From assembly GCA_035771175.1 (NCBI GenBank), contig JAYMFD010001271.1, positions 434,001-498,000 on the forward strand: a stretch of 64,000 nt of DNA. The letters run 5' to 3'. How positions within the stretch are numbered: position 1 is the stretch's first letter; the number at the start of each line of letters is the position of its first letter. This stretch comes from Paratinospora sagittata (lineage: Eukaryota; Streptophyta; Magnoliopsida; Ranunculales; Menispermaceae). The notes under the pieces are model-generated. The model ran no database searches and was not told the DNA's origin. It worked only from the letters and a program-made list of their open reading frames with translations. A program made the translations under genes and the position numbers. This document shows positions 35,761 through 47,834 of this stretch, piece by piece.

Positions 35761-38700
35761 GGTGAATAAAGGTTTACCATTCCTAGCTTGGACACATTTG
35801 CTTGCAATGCAGTATGATTTAACCCTTTAGTGAGCATATCGGCGAGCTGATTATTGGTAGACACATATGAAGTACAAATCAACCCACTATCGAGCTTCTC
35901 TTTAATAAAGTGTCTATCAATCTCTATATGCTTGGTTCGATCATGTTTAACTGGGTTATGGGCAATGCTAATTGCAGATTTATTGTCACAATAGAGTCTC
36001 ATAGGGCCATCCCAGTGTATCTTCAAATCTGTCAAAATTATCTGCAACCGTAATAGCTCACAAACCCCTTGTGCCATTGCTCGGAATTCTGCTTCAGCAC
36101 TAGATCTGGCCACTACATTATGCTTCTTACTTCGCTATGTCATCAAATTCCCATCAAGAAACGTACAATATCCAGTAGTTGATCTTCTGTCAACTACTGA
36201 ACCAGCATAGTCTAAATCAGTGTATGCTTCAAGAACCATTCCCTGTCGATTAGCTGCTTGCAAACAAATATCTTTAGGAATGTGCATGAACTGACTTATT
36301 ACACTTATTGCATATGCAATATCAGGTCTTGTGTGAGAGAGATGGATGAGTCTTCCAACTAGTCTTTAATACATCTCCTTATTAACAGTCAGCGCTTCTT
36401 CAGATTCTCCAAGCTTGTGATTAAGATCAATAGGAGTATTCATTGGTTTGCATGCTAGCTTCCCTGTTTCTTTAAGAAGGTCTGTAATGTACTTCTGTTG
36501 AGAGATAAAAATTTCCTGTTTAGAGTGTGCCACTTCAATCCCTAGGAAGTATTTCAATCTCCCTAGTTCCTTGATCTCAAATTCCTCGGTCAAACACCGC
36601 TTCAAGTTTTGTCTCTCGTTCTCATTGTTTCCTGTCATGATGATGTCATCAACATACACTAATAGAGTTGTAACTCCCCCTGAAGTCGAGTGCTTAATAA
36701 ATAGAGTGTGATCTCCTTGGTTTTGTCTACATCCCATATTTGTCATTACTTTGGCAAACCGACCAAACCATGCCCTCGGAGATTGTTTAAGTCCTTACAG
36801 GGCCTTTTTTTATTTGCACACTTTATCAGTGGTGCCAAATCCTGGAGGCACTTCCATATAGACTTCTTCTTCTAAATCCCCATGTAAAAATGCATTCTTT
36901 ACATCAAATTGTTGCAGATCCCAGTCATAATTGGCTGCTAATGACAACAAAAGTCTCACAGTATTCATTTTTGCAATTGGAGCAAATGTCTCTTGATAGT
37001 TCACACCATATGTCTGAGTATATCCTTTGGCTAGCAATCTTGCCTTGTAGCGCTCTAGGGACCCATCTGCTTTGTATTTTACTGTATAAACCCATTTGCA
37101 TCCCACAGGTTTCTTTCCTGGAGGCAATTCTACCAACTCCCATGTTGTATTTTTCTCCAAAGCTTCCATTTCCATATTCATAGCTTGTTTCCAATTTGTA
37201 TTAGATAAAGCCTCGGATAATGATGTAAGAGTCTGGATATTGTTCAGGCTGGTAAGGAAACCCTTATGGGTTGGTGAGAACTTCTCAAAGGATACAACAT
37301 GAGATAGTGGATACAAGGGATGTTTAGTGCATTCACTTGTTCCCTTTATAATGGTAATGGGAAGGTCACTGTCAGGTTCAGAGGCTAAAAGATCATTGTT
37401 AGTTTCAGGAATGAATGAAATTTGTAAGGAGGGTTCAGGATTTGTTACCTCATTTTCAGGGATTGGTTCAGATTCTTGAACTTGGATCGGTTCAGGAGCT
37501 GCAGCTTTATTCCTTGAGTACATTTGTTCAGTCATCCGATCCTTAGGTTCGTCATTGGGTACAGGGGGTGTAGGAGATTCAGGTTTGGTTTATTGGAGGG
37601 TAAAGGGGTCAAAAAAGATCAAAAGGGTTATCAAGGGAGTTCTGTTCCTTATCTTCCATTATGGCCTTCCCCCCGGAAGAGGAGGAGCGAAAAAATAGGG
37701 CTCAGGTTCACAGAAAGTGACATCGGCTGAGACAAAGAATTTCTTTGATGGCGGATGATAACATTTATATCCCTTTTGAGTGGAAGAGTATCCGACAAAA
37801 ACACACTTAAAAGCTCTAGGATCCAACTTCCCCCTGTTAGGTTGGTGAACATGGACAAATGAAACACACCCAAATATTTTAGGTATAAGATTATTGGAGA
37901 TTTTAAGCTTAGGATAAAATTGACATAGCTTTTCCATAGGACTTTTTAAATCAAGGGTATGGGATGGTAGGCGATTAATAAGATGTGTTGCAGTAAGGAC
38001 AGCTTCCCCCCAATAGGACTTACGCATATTATTCTGAAATAAAAAGGCTCGGGTTGTATCAAGTAGGTGACCATTTTTTCTTTCAGCAACTCCATTTTGT
38101 TGTGAAACACAGGATGATTCATGAAGGATTCCCTCGGTGTGGAAGTAATTGGTCAATGTTTGATTAAAATAGTCTCTAGCATTGTCAGATCGAAATCTCT
38201 TGATTTTAGCACCAAACTGGGTGTGTATCATGTTATGGAAGGTAGGAAGAACAAAGCTCACATCAGATTTTTGTTTCAATAAGAATATCCATGAGACTCT
38301 AGTACAATCATCAATGAAGGACACAAACCATCGCCCTCCAGAAACATTAGGTATTAGAGAGAGGCCCCAAATATCACTATGAGTGAGATCAAAAGGATCT
38401 GAACTTCTGTCATTACTAAGTGGAAAAGATATACGCTTGTGTTTCGCAAGTTCACACACTTCATAATGAAAATCTTCAACATTCAGAGATTTAAACAAAA
38501 AAGGAAACATGATTTTAAGAGATCGAAAAGAATGATGGCCAAGACGGCGATGATGGAGCCATAGTTTTTCTTTATTGGAAAATTTGTGCTCAGAGAGAAA
38601 TGAAGTGGTACTCTGGATAGGATGTACTAGTGTCTCAAGATAATACAACCTGTCTTGTTCCTTAGCATGTCCAATCATCGTCCCCAAGTCCTGGTCCTGA

Positions 38701-39158
38701 AATGCACAGTAAGTAGGGAAGAAGGTTACTTTAAAACTCAGATCATGGGTCAGTTTCTTAATAGAGATAAGGTTAGTAGATAGTTTAGGAACATGAAGAA
38801 CATTTCTGAGTGTAAGGGTGGGGCTGATGTCAACATTACCTATACCGGCAACTGTGGTTAAGGATCCATCAGCTGTGGCTATTTTTCGACTACTAGGACA
38901 TGGGTTGTAGGTATGAAATATATTGGGGGAATTGGTCATGTGATCAATAACACCAGAATCTATATCCCAAGAGTTAGCAAAAGACTTATCCGAGACGTTA
39001 AATCCAATAGAAATAGGAAAGTTACTTGAATGGGCCAATGAATAGGTACCTGAGGGTTTGTCAAGGGTGTCAAGTAGAGTTCTCAATTTATTGATCTCAT
39101 CTTGATTGAATCCGACTTGCTTAAGATAGCGTTCTTCAACTGATTGTACACTGGACAT
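35754..39158 (-). pseudogene. Element E pol polyprotein, six in-frame stops
   Basis: One continuous reading frame from 39158 to 35754, about 1134 codons, without a frameshift. Order: C-terminal Gag tail; protease WDIDSGVIDH (about 38945-38975); integrase with HH zinc region near 38540, core HSDIWG (about 38370), RSDNARDYF (about 38185) and QQNGVAER (about 38095), the D, D and E residues; RT with [15 protein letters not shown] and YVDD (36645-36656); RNase H ending ADMLTKGL. Six nonsense codons break it: near 37656, 37593, 36810, 36796, 36366 and 36138. The integrase CxxC has its first Cys replaced by Tyr (YEVC). Gag proper, with its zinc knuckle, is missing. Expressed as it stands it would give only fragments. 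Confidence 0.9.
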
Positions 39159-40310
39159 CTTTCTTTTGGCTCACGTATCGGTGGAAGCAGCAGCAACAAC
39201 AACAATGATGCTTGGTAAGTTTCTTTAATAATAGCAATGAAGGCCAAATAAACTTTTTTTTGGCAATTAAGGCCAAAGTTGGAGGTTGATGATTTTTTTT
39301 CTTTTTAAAAGAAGAAATAAGAAAAAAAAAAAACGGAAGACGAAGAAGATGGAGAGAAGAGAGAGCGCAGAGCACAGAGACGAAGAAGATGGAAAGCTGA
39401 AGAAGTCAAAGAAACAGGAACGAGAGAGAGAAAGAGGATGGGTGCAGCTTATAGCAGCGATAATCAGGTACGAAAACGTTGAAGCAGCTGCAGCGATGAT
39501 CGAAAAAGTCGAAGCATAGGTTGAGATTCTTGTGAAGTTGTGGCAGCAGTAACGGCAAGGAACAATAACAGCAAAAAACATTGACGAGATCTGAGCCATC
39601 AATCGTGATCTTGAAAAGTAATGGAGTGCACAACGACGACGGTGGAGTTGGTGAAGAGCAGCAACGACGATGGTGAAAAAAATTGAAACGGTGATGGTAG
39701 AGAGCAACAGCAACGGCAACTGCGATGGATCAGTGACGGTTGACATTTTGCACAGTGATCGTTGATGAAGTTTTTGGTGATGAAGGCTAGAGGTCTTGTC
39801 CTGGCGATAAAGGCCAAAGGTAACGAAGGCGATAGGCCTCCGAGATCATATCCTAGGGTTTGATCTTCACGCGGTTCTGGAAGAAGGAAGAATCAAAGTT
39901 GCAGCGGCGATGAGCAGCAGTGATGAGTAGCAACGGCTACAGACCGTGAAGAAGGAAGAGTTGAAGTCATTGAAAAGGGTCACAACAACTCCGACGACGG
40001 GAAGGATCAACCATAACTGCGTTAAGGTGAAGATGTGCGATGAAGAAGAAGGTGAAGATGGCGTTTGCAGGAACCTGCGATGGCGACGAAGATGAAGACG
40101 ACGGCGATGTAAGATCCAGATTTGGTCTCAGATCTGTGACGATGGACCTGCGACGGTGTTTCTACGCTAGCAATGAAGGCAGCGATAGTGATGAAGGTTC
40201 CGGCAGCGACAACAATGAAAGCCACCCAAGAGGATTCCGGCGATGAAGGCCGACAACGATGATTTCGACGATGAAGGCCGAAACATATTTTCCAATAATA
40301 GAAACCTAGG
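39159..40310 (-). mobile_element. Element E leader, gag replaced by low-complexity sequence
   Basis: Between the PBS and the truncated Gag/pol start lie 1.15 kb with no gag features. On the minus strand the region is built from CTTCATCGCC, GCCGTTGCTGCT and TTCTTCTTC-like trinucleotide-rich phrases. On the plus strand it shows GAAGATGG and GCAGCGATGA repeats. ORFs here (39267-39746 and 40022-40477 minus; 39286-39519 and 40040-40246 plus) are low-complexity and I do not call them. Either a long leader stands in front of a deleted gag, or foreign sequence replaced gag. Confidence 0.6.
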
Positions 40311-40322
40311 TCTCTGATACCA
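40311..40322 (-). promoter_or_regulatory. Primer binding site of element E
   Basis: Window strand TCTCTGATACCA; the reverse complement TGGTATCAGAGA matches the tRNA-iMet PBS. It abuts the 5' LTR with no spacer. Confidence 0.92.
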
Positions 40323-40580
40323 TGTTGAGAAAATAAAATAATAAAAGACACAAAAATGTAACGTGGTTCGGCTTTATGGCCTACATCCATGGGATAAGAG
40401 AAAAAATATTTTCTTATTCTTGTGTTCTGTCTTAATGGAGGGACTCCATATATATAGACATACAGAGCTATGTACATATAGCTATAATTACAATTTTAGT
40501 AACTGCTATATAAAATGTCTTACTAAAATTATCATCTTTCCTTAAAGGAAATAAATCTGTACAGGAAACAAATCTCAACA
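40323..40580 (-). mobile_element. 5' LTR of element E
   Basis: TGTTGAGAAAAT...AATCTCAACA in window orientation, 258 bp. TATATATA near 40449-40456 is the minus-strand promoter. It lacks an 18-bp stretch present in the other LTR. Confidence 0.92.
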
Positions 40581-40585
40581 GTTTC

Positions 40586-41652
40586 TGTTTCAACCAAATT
40601 CGATACAGAGAATGGAAGTGGAGTAGGTGCAGGAGAAAAACGCACTGGAGTTGGGCTTCGCCTAGATCGTCACATGTCAAGGACAGGTTCTTACAAGCAT
40701 TGAGTAAACTCATCCAGGCTTGCTTGATGTCTGGTTAATTCGTCGTCGTTGAGATCGTCGTGTGGAACCTCCTAATCTTCATCCGCATCTCGACATTCGG
40801 TACCCTCTCCCAGGTCGTCTGGGTTTGGGTAATTTGAGTCATCGCCACTAGAGATCGACTCTACTCTTATTATGGGCCTTTGCTACCCCTAGGACTGGAA
40901 AGTTTGAGGGTATCATCCGTTATTGGCCCAAAAAGTGGTTCGGATGCCTCGTTTAGATGAAATCTTACATGAGAGTGTTTCAAGATTTTCATGATCAAGC
41001 CACCGTAGGGGAGCAAAATATCCTCAGAGATGCTAGATCCAACTCTAGCCATATGTCTAAGTATAATGAAGGGAAGGTTTAGGGGTATTCCCTTAAGTAT
41101 ACAATATAAAATAAAACACTGGGGTCTTGTCAAAGTTGACCTTTTTGCTAATTGGGGCAAAACATTTTGCATAACAATTTGTATGAGGCCCTAATGTTCG
41201 ACTAAAAATCTAGTGGTAGGGATTCAAGACCTGGTATACCTTGATGTTCCTGTAAGGAAATTCAGTATTCTCTTGGTCTTTGGTTCAATAAGTCGGGTAC
41301 CGACGTCAGTATAGACGTCACAACATTGGTATCTTCACAATATGTGATAAATCAGTCGGGGTTAGCTCGATTTGTACACCATGCACCATTGTAGTGGCTA
41401 GGAGGGTATTATCTAAAGAATTTAAATTTTGTACTTGAAAACCCTTGTAAAAACTTCTAAAAGAGTCGTCTATACGTACCCTTCCATTCTAGTAACGCTT
41501 ATCCACTTGATTGTCTTTAGCTTTTCATCAACGTGTGGATAATACTCAGGTGGAAAAGGTATTTCAAGTATCGTCTCTACTGGCCATATGTCAAGTAGTT
41601 GAGCTTTGCCATAATAGAGAACGTTCTTTCCTCTTGCATATCTACGACTCAT
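40586..41652 (-). pseudogene. Element F protein, plant-transposon-like (PF20167-type)
   Basis: Minus-strand coding remnant from ATG at 41652. First frame: MSRRYARGKNVLYYGKAQ, then WISVTRMEGYV and a stop near 41470, continuing in frame with FYKGFQVQNL and LTPTDLSHIVKIP. A second frame (41172-40870) has IPLNLPFIILRHM and LPYGGLIMKILKH. A third piece near 40870-40760 is acidic, and 40740-40586 reads LDEFTQCL and TPLPFSVSNL. This order and wording resemble the domain called putative plant transposon protein (PF20167), found in many repeat-borne plant ORFs; I place it from memory. Frameshifts and stops inactivate it. Element E interrupts it at the GTTTC target, and the frame resumes at 35470. Confidence 0.55.
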
Positions 41653-42307
41653 ACTTGATTAGTCTTTGAAAAACTTGGTTTTCTATAGAAAACAGTAAAA
41701 ATACTGTGAAAATGTTGTAGAAAACTAAAAAAAACTTCAGTAATGGTGCAATATTAGCAAAAGAGGAGAGGATGGGATGGAGAAAAATGAAGAACCCCCC
41801 TTTTATATTGGCAAGCATAGCACAAGTGTCTGGGCACTTGCCCTAGTGCGTGCCCTTGCACAAAAATAAACTTTTTTTTCTAACTAAGGTAAAAAAAATA
41901 TTTGCTCCAAAATTCAAAATTTTTTGGCTCCACAATTTCAAATTTGATTTTCAAAATTTGAAACATACAATAAGATCCAAAACTTTGAAATGTTGATTTC
42001 TTCCAACATGGTCAAAATCTTTAGATTTTCAAATTTTGAACTATATATCAACGAAAATGTTTGGCTCCAACATGGTAAAATATTTAGATGTACAAAATTT
42101 AAAATATATATCAAAGAACATTTTTGGCTCCAACATGGTAAAAAATTTTAGATTTTCAAAATTTGAAAAATATATATCAAAGAAAATTTTTGACTCCAAC
42201 ATGGTCAAAAAATTTTATTTTAAAAATTTGAACATATATATGCCTTCATACATATTTTAAAGTTTAAATTTTAAAATATGCCAACTCTAGTCGCCAGACT
42301 ATTTTCA
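41653..42307 (-). mobile_element. Element F leader
   Basis: Between the PBS and the F protein start. It holds a tandem repeat (41998-42242) and otherwise AT-rich low-complexity sequence. The plus-strand 74-codon ORF at 42036 is a product of the repeat. Confidence 0.6.
41998..42242. repeat. Tandem repeat of about 65 bp, four copies
   Basis: Each unit contains CTCCAACATGGTAAAA, then TTTAGATTTTCAAAATTTGAA-like sequence and a TATATATCAA end. Copies begin near 41998, 42049, 42111 and 42177 and are about 85% alike. Confidence 0.8.
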
Positions 42308-42318
42308 CTCTGATACCA
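42308..42318 (-). promoter_or_regulatory. Primer binding site of element F
   Basis: CTCTGATACCA in window orientation, reverse complement TGGTATCAGAG. It lies 7 bases from the LTR, so the family-T LTR at 42326 is the 5' LTR of a minus-strand element. Confidence 0.8.
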
Positions 42319-42325
42319 TTATTAT

Positions 42326-43493
42326 TGTAACACCCCGTTGAATCTGGAATAGTCTAACACTTAGACAAATATACCCACATTCAGTCGACAAAGTATGACA
42401 ATAAGGGGTTCACAGCAGAAACGTGAGCCCATTTCATGACACGTAATATATCAAAAATAATGCAACTTCATTAATATATCAAAAGGTGTTCAAATAATAT
42501 ATCAAGGTTTTACAGGAAGTGGTTTCCAAGAGACAAATAAAAATGGGACAAACCGGCACAAAATTAAATGGCCAATGCCATCAAAATGAGGTGGCTACAA
42601 CTCAGCCCCTTGGTAAACAAAAAAGATAACGTCGGGACTGGTACCTAACCCTTGTACAAATCAACCCTAACCCAGCTTAATTCCTTGTAAGATGAAGCAA
42701 TGGGGTAAGCTCATAGCTCAGTGGATCAAGCAAAGCAAATGCAACATTTACAAAAGATAAAACAACAGTACATAGAATAAGCATTTTAATTCACGTAAAT
42801 CAATACAATTATGAAATGCAGCAGCATCCTCCGTACCAACATGCGAGTGCTTTGTAATAATTAGCAACTACGAAGTGCACCGCGGCTCATGTGCTTAGTA
42901 TCTTTATGTGATGGTTCCCCTTTGAAATCACAGGACTGAGCGTAATGCAGCTCCAAGTCCTGCAAGCAAAGGTGTTCAGCCGCCTAACGAGGGTTCCCAT
43001 GATTGTCCCAAAGACAAGGGACCACTTTCATCAATAGTATGCCATATGCATGAAGTAATGTAGCATGGTATCATGTGTCTAACAATGAAATGCCATGATT
43101 ATCAATAGTAAATGAATACGCAAACCTATCCCTTCATCCTCACCATAGGATGCATGTTTTCGACTCAACTCTTGGAGGCAAAGTCTTGGTGCAAAGTCGA
43201 CAAAGTCACAACACTTTTAAAAGGGGGAAAGGGTTTCCAAAAGTGATGGCTTGCTTTAAATGGACCCCCCCTATTTATAGACAAAAATGGAGCAAGAGGT
43301 CCTGTGGGCAGTTGCCCAGGCACATGCACCGGTACTCGCCGAAGCACATGCTCGGCCCGATATTTAGGGTTTTTTTGGGTTCCAGTGTGCGGGTTTCGGT
43401 TCACAGTTCCGACGGGTTTTTGTTCGAGACGATGTTTAGGGTTTATATGTGCATGCATTACAAGTTATTTGTTTGTTTTTCAGGGGTGTTACA
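42326..43493 (-). mobile_element. 5' LTR of element F (family T)
   Basis: TGTAACACCCC...GGGGTGTTACA, 1168 bp, with an 11-bp inverted terminus. Contains the GGGGTAAGCTCATAGCTCAG...GATCAAG block shared with 12578-13134 and, inverted, 52448-53595. The left neighbour is the PBS, not a TSD copy (ATTAT versus GCTGT), as expected for one LTR of a longer element. ORFs on either strand here (for example 43150-43500) are repeat-borne. Confidence 0.85.
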
Positions 43494-44102
43494 GCTGTAA
43501 TATAACTTGATATTTATACACTTACGAAACAAAATATGCATGATTAATAGGACATGAGAACTCAAAGGATAATAGTGGGAAGTGGTTTTCCACAGGAAAG
43601 TGCAAAAAGACAGCACACAGATGCCCTGGACTGGACCATGTCCCTTATTGCCAAATTCATGCGAAATGGGACGTATGAATTTGGAAGATAATCGGAATCG
43701 TCAGGTCTTGGTGATAGGTGAGCATAGTATAAATAGTGTAAAGATCTGCGACATATATCTATAGGTGACAACACGAGGAAAAGGTCTTAGAAACACTATG
43801 GCTCGTACTGATGTTCAGAAAACATAGATATTTTGACAAATACAGAAGAAAATTTCAAAATGATTTGAAACAAATTTACTATGATAATAAACGATGAAAA
43901 AAAAAACTAGAAACCACTCTTTTGGTTTTGTTTTAAACCCACTTAAAAGTATGATGTCGTGGGGTTCTAAGGCTCCTCTTTTTCCCTATTACCAAACCTA
44001 GAAAACTAAGGGGTTAAAACCTATGAAATGTCACTCAAAAACCATGCATGAGCACTGCATCACAGATCGATCCTTCCTTCTTTCTTCTTTCGAACATATA
44101 TC
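43494..44102 (+). mobile_element. Leader of gypsy G, with inverted repeat X right copy
   Basis: 43545-44060 is the inverted partner of 34200-34712. The last 5 bases, ATATC (44098-44102), are the target duplication of the solo LTR that follows. No ORF of its own is credible. It may be LTR or untranslated leader of gypsy G (inference). Confidence 0.45.
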
Positions 44103-45624
44103 TGATAAATAGGAATTTAGTATATGTTTTAGAGGATGTTTTAGGTGTGTTTTATGGTATTTAGTTCATATATTAGGTTAGTTTATCATAAAATTGGTTA
44201 TTTGATAGTTTTGTCAAGCTTTAGTATTTTTACATTATTTCGGTTTGGATTTCTATAGGTTGGTTCGTGAAAGCATGTTATTCACTTGGTTTGACGTGTT
44301 TTGTAGGTGTTATGATGTTTTAAATGATGATTGAGAAGATGAAAACATGATGCAAGAGGAACCAAGGGAGTTAGAGTGAAGAAACAAGTGCATCGAAGCC
44401 ATGAAAGTCTGGAAAATTGGCTAAGTCCACAAGAAAATCAGAAAAATAGGTGCAAAAATAAGTTCTGGGGCGCTCCGCATTAGGGAATTGCGCAACATTT
44501 ATGTATTGGCCATAACTTTCTCAATTGGACGTGGTTTGTTTCTATGGATTCCTTATTTGAAATACTACTATACGGAAAGGTTTTGAGGTTGATTTGGAGT
44601 GGGAAATAAGAAGAAAAACGGCGAGAAAGAAATCTGATGTGCGATCCAAAATAGAAACTTTCTAATTTTGTTGCAAACTTTCCTAATTCGACTTGGACGA
44701 CTTCCTATGGACTTGTAGCTATATAAAGACCATTGTGTAGGGTTTTCAAAGCAGCAAGGAGACGAGAAAAGAGTGTGAAGAGCAAGGAAGACGGCTAGGG
44801 TTTGGAAGCGAGGAGAAAAACATTATTGAAGATCATTGAAGATTTTTCTTACACTTTCCCTTCCTTCTACTTTGTTTTTCTGGTTTTAGATTTATGTTCA
44901 TCATGTTATTTCATGCTTTTATCTTTCAAGTTGTGAACTAAATCCTCTATCTAGAGGTATATATTTATCCGAGCTTGAAACTATGCTGTGGGTTTTATTG
45001 ATTGATTATTGTTAATAAAGTTTTCTAGTTTATTTATATTTTTTTAAGTTTAATGCTTTTGATCCCTTGGCCACAAATTAGATGATCATAGACTTGAGGT
45101 AGATGTTTCACAAGAGGGTACCTTGGGTTGGAGAATGGAAAATATAACCTAGGCTATCGTGAGACTCACAAGGAGATCGACAACCTTTGAAGTTGTTAGG
45201 TGGAAATCATAGATCTTAATGAATTATTGTTGTTTTTGGTTTTCATCGAAAGAGTTAAACCAAGACAACAATAATATGCTCTAGTTTTGCTTTAAAAGAG
45301 GGAATTAAAAAGGATAGGATTTCCGACTTATAAACGAAAGAACTGATTTAATGATAAAATATATAAAGGTATAGTTGAGAGTAGGGTGATATTGAACCTC
45401 TAGACCATTCTATCTCTGATTTTCTACCTATTTCTATTGCATGTTTAGTTTACTTTCTAGTTGTTTATTTATTTCACTCAATCACTCAAATCTGATTTTC
45501 TAAATAAAGTTAGGGTTAGTGAAACGATATTTAGTGTGAGTATCAACCCTAGAGGACGACAACTCGATATCTCATCGGTATATATTATAACTTGACACCG
45601 TACCCTTACGGTTTGCATGTAACA
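44103..45624 (+). mobile_element. Solo LTR, gypsy-like (Athila/Tat type), copy 1
   Basis: TGATAAATAGG...TTTGCATGTAACA, 1522 bp, flanked by ATATC (44098-44102 and 45625-45629). Near the end it has AGAGGACGACAACTCGATAT...TTATAACTTGACACCGTAC, the kind of 3' end seen in Athila/Tat LTRs. A TATATAAAG motif near 44720 is a candidate TATA box. No coding potential. Related copies: 51921-54560 and 57877-61557. Confidence 0.85.
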
Positions 45625-45629
45625 ATATC

Positions 45630-47834
45630 ACAAATCTAGTACTAAGAAAGAGTCACTCTACAGACAATGTCGATTCAAACAAGGAGTCAACACGACCCTA
45701 GCTCCTCCCAGTGGAGTAGTTGTACTGTTTAGCATGGAACAGTTTTTCCAAGGCTTTATTGAATACATGAAAGCTTCAATGAGAGGTTCAGTCCAGAGTG
45801 TTCCTAATCAACAAGTTGCGGTCCCCCAGCCACAATTGGAACTGGTTAAGTAGAAAATAAAGCAGATGACCAGTCAAATTACAAAGTATAAACGACTACA
45901 ACCCATTACTTTTGATGGAAAACACAACTCTGACGAAGCCTACAAGTGGCTAGAAGAGTCTCACAAAGCGCTTGAAGCAATGAGAGCGTCTGAAGAAAGG
46001 AAAATCCCCCTTGTTGTTTACCAGTTGGTTGGAAACACAAACTCCTGGTGGAAAACAGTTAAGGAGGACCCTCGAGTAAATGCTAGTACCATGACATGGC
46101 AACAAATTGAAGTCGAATTCATCAACGAATATTTCCCAAATGTTGTCAAAAGAAAGAAGAGACAGGAGTTAGCAAAACTTTTTCATGGAAGCATGACAGT
46201 TCGGGAATTCGCAGCCAAGTTCATGGAACTCTCGGTTTTCTCTCTTTCTACCATCACCATAGAGAGGGACAAAGCCGAAAAGTTTTTCAACAGGTTGAGG
46301 CCTAACATCAAGCTGGCCCTTGCCTTCTTCAAGCTTGATAATTTCGGAAAATTGGTAAGCATGGCTATAAATTATGAGCAGCAAAAACTTGAGCAAGAGG
46401 AGAGAAGAAATAAAGGGAAACGACCAAATATGCTTGGACAGCAGGCGGGTAGGAAGAGACCCTACCAACCGAATCAAAACGCTCGCCCCGGCATGGGTAA
46501 CCCCCAAAACCCTCGGCTCCATATCACTCTACCTGCTCCAGCCTAGCAAGCTTTTCAAAGAAACCCCTGCAACCATCAAAACTAGACTAGCCAAAGAAAT
46601 GGAAATAATCGACGATTTCCCCTATCTCCTCTGAATTAGTAACCACAAGATCAAGATCGCATTTGCTTCAAATGTGTTCAGGTGGGCCACGTTCAAAGAA
46701 ATTATCCTCTACTAGCCCTTATTCAACCTAGAGCCCCAGCTTCACCAGTTTAACAAGCAGCTTCGGCAATTCTACCAGCACCCAGAGAGCAACAAGGCCC
46801 TAGCCAGTAAGGACGTGCCCATGCCTTTGCGGAACAAACAAATGCCTGATAATAATGTGGTGGAAAGTACCTTTACTCTTTTTAACTTGATGATACATGT
46901 CTTGTTCGATTCGGGTTCTACGCATTCTTTTGTTTTCACTCAAGTAGTTTAGAAATTAAGACTCCAACCAAGGACCACTCTTGTTACGGTCAGTGTCTAC
47001 GCCAATAGGACCAGGTATTGAAATTAATCAAATGTGTTCCAATTGTGAACTTAGAATGTTGGATCATCTCTTAGTAGCGGACCATTTAGTAATGGATTTC
47101 ACTGATTTCGATATATCTTGGGTATGGGTTGATTAACACCTTTAAATGCTCGGATCAATTGTCAGAAAAAATAGGTTCAACTGACACTACCCAATGGAGA
47201 TAACGTAAAAATTCAGGGAATCCGTCGACACTTTCACCGTTCTATCATGTCCCTTGTCCCGCGTACAGGCTCTTTCAATACTTGATCAGGATGATGAAAC
47301 TATAGGACCTAGTTGTCCTCCTAACCTAAAAGATATTCCTGTTATTCGAGAATATCCAACAGTGTTTTTTGATGAAATTCCAGGACTCCCACCCCCTCGG
47401 GAATTCGATTTTGAAATTAAATTGATTCCTAGTACTGGACCCATTTACATTCTGCCCTACCAAATGTCGAATGTAGCATTAGTGGAACTTGATAAGCGGT
47501 TAAAAGAGTTGGAAAAACTAGGATTTACAAGAAAGAACACATCGCCATGGGGCGCTCCAGTTCTTTTTTTCAAGAAAAAGGATGGTTCACTCCGACTCTG
47601 CATCGACTATAGGAAGCTGAATAAAGTCACTATTAAGAACATATATTCGTTACCCCGGATTGAAAATATGTTCAACAAATTAAGAAGAGCAAGATTTTTT
47701 TCAAAAATTAATCTTCGCTCGGGGTATCACCTACTTCGAGTTAAGGAATAAGACATCCCAAAGACAACCTTTCGAACCAAATATGGTCATTACGATTTTA
47801 CTGTAATGTCGTTCGGCCTATCTAATGCACCTAT
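45630..47834 (+). pseudogene. Gypsy G gag-pol remnant
   Basis: Ty3/gypsy polyprotein, decayed. Gag (45866-46546; related sequence from about 45669) has the retrotransposon gag domain: ITFDGKHNSDEAYKWLEE, SWW, FINEYFPN and GSMTVREFAAKFMEL. A zinc knuckle at 46664-46705 reads CFKCVQVGHVQRNY, with the last Cys replaced by Tyr. The protease active site is LFDSGSTHSF (46902-46931). RT starts at about 47254 and has [31 protein letters not shown] and SFGLSNAP up to 47834, where a Sirevirus LTR cuts it before the YVDD region. Several stops and shifts. The wording is chromovirus (Tekay/Del-like). Confidence 0.88.

Larger units (their letters stand above)
35471..40580 (-). mobile_element. Complete Ty1/copia element E
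   Basis: TSD GTTTC (35466-35470 and 40581-40585), LTRs 35471-35746 (3') and 40323-40580 (5'), PBS 40311-40322 and PPT 35747-35760, all reading on the minus strand; 5110 bp. The LTRs differ by a few substitutions and an 18-bp deletion, so the insertion is fairly young compared with B. The pol wording is like the Ivana/Oryco group (tentative). It inserted into the protein-coding part of element F: minus-strand F reading resumes on both sides. Confidence 0.93.

Noticed and set aside
39267..39746. 159-codon ORF, Ser/Leu/Phe-rich, membrane-like
   Set aside because: Low-complexity trinucleotide sequence in the leader of element E; open on several frames and both strands, with no conserved motif.
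43150..43500. Overlapping ORFs on both strands (116, 97 and 68 codons)
   Set aside because: They lie inside the family-T LTR, and part of the same sequence recurs in the LTR copy at 21934-22225.
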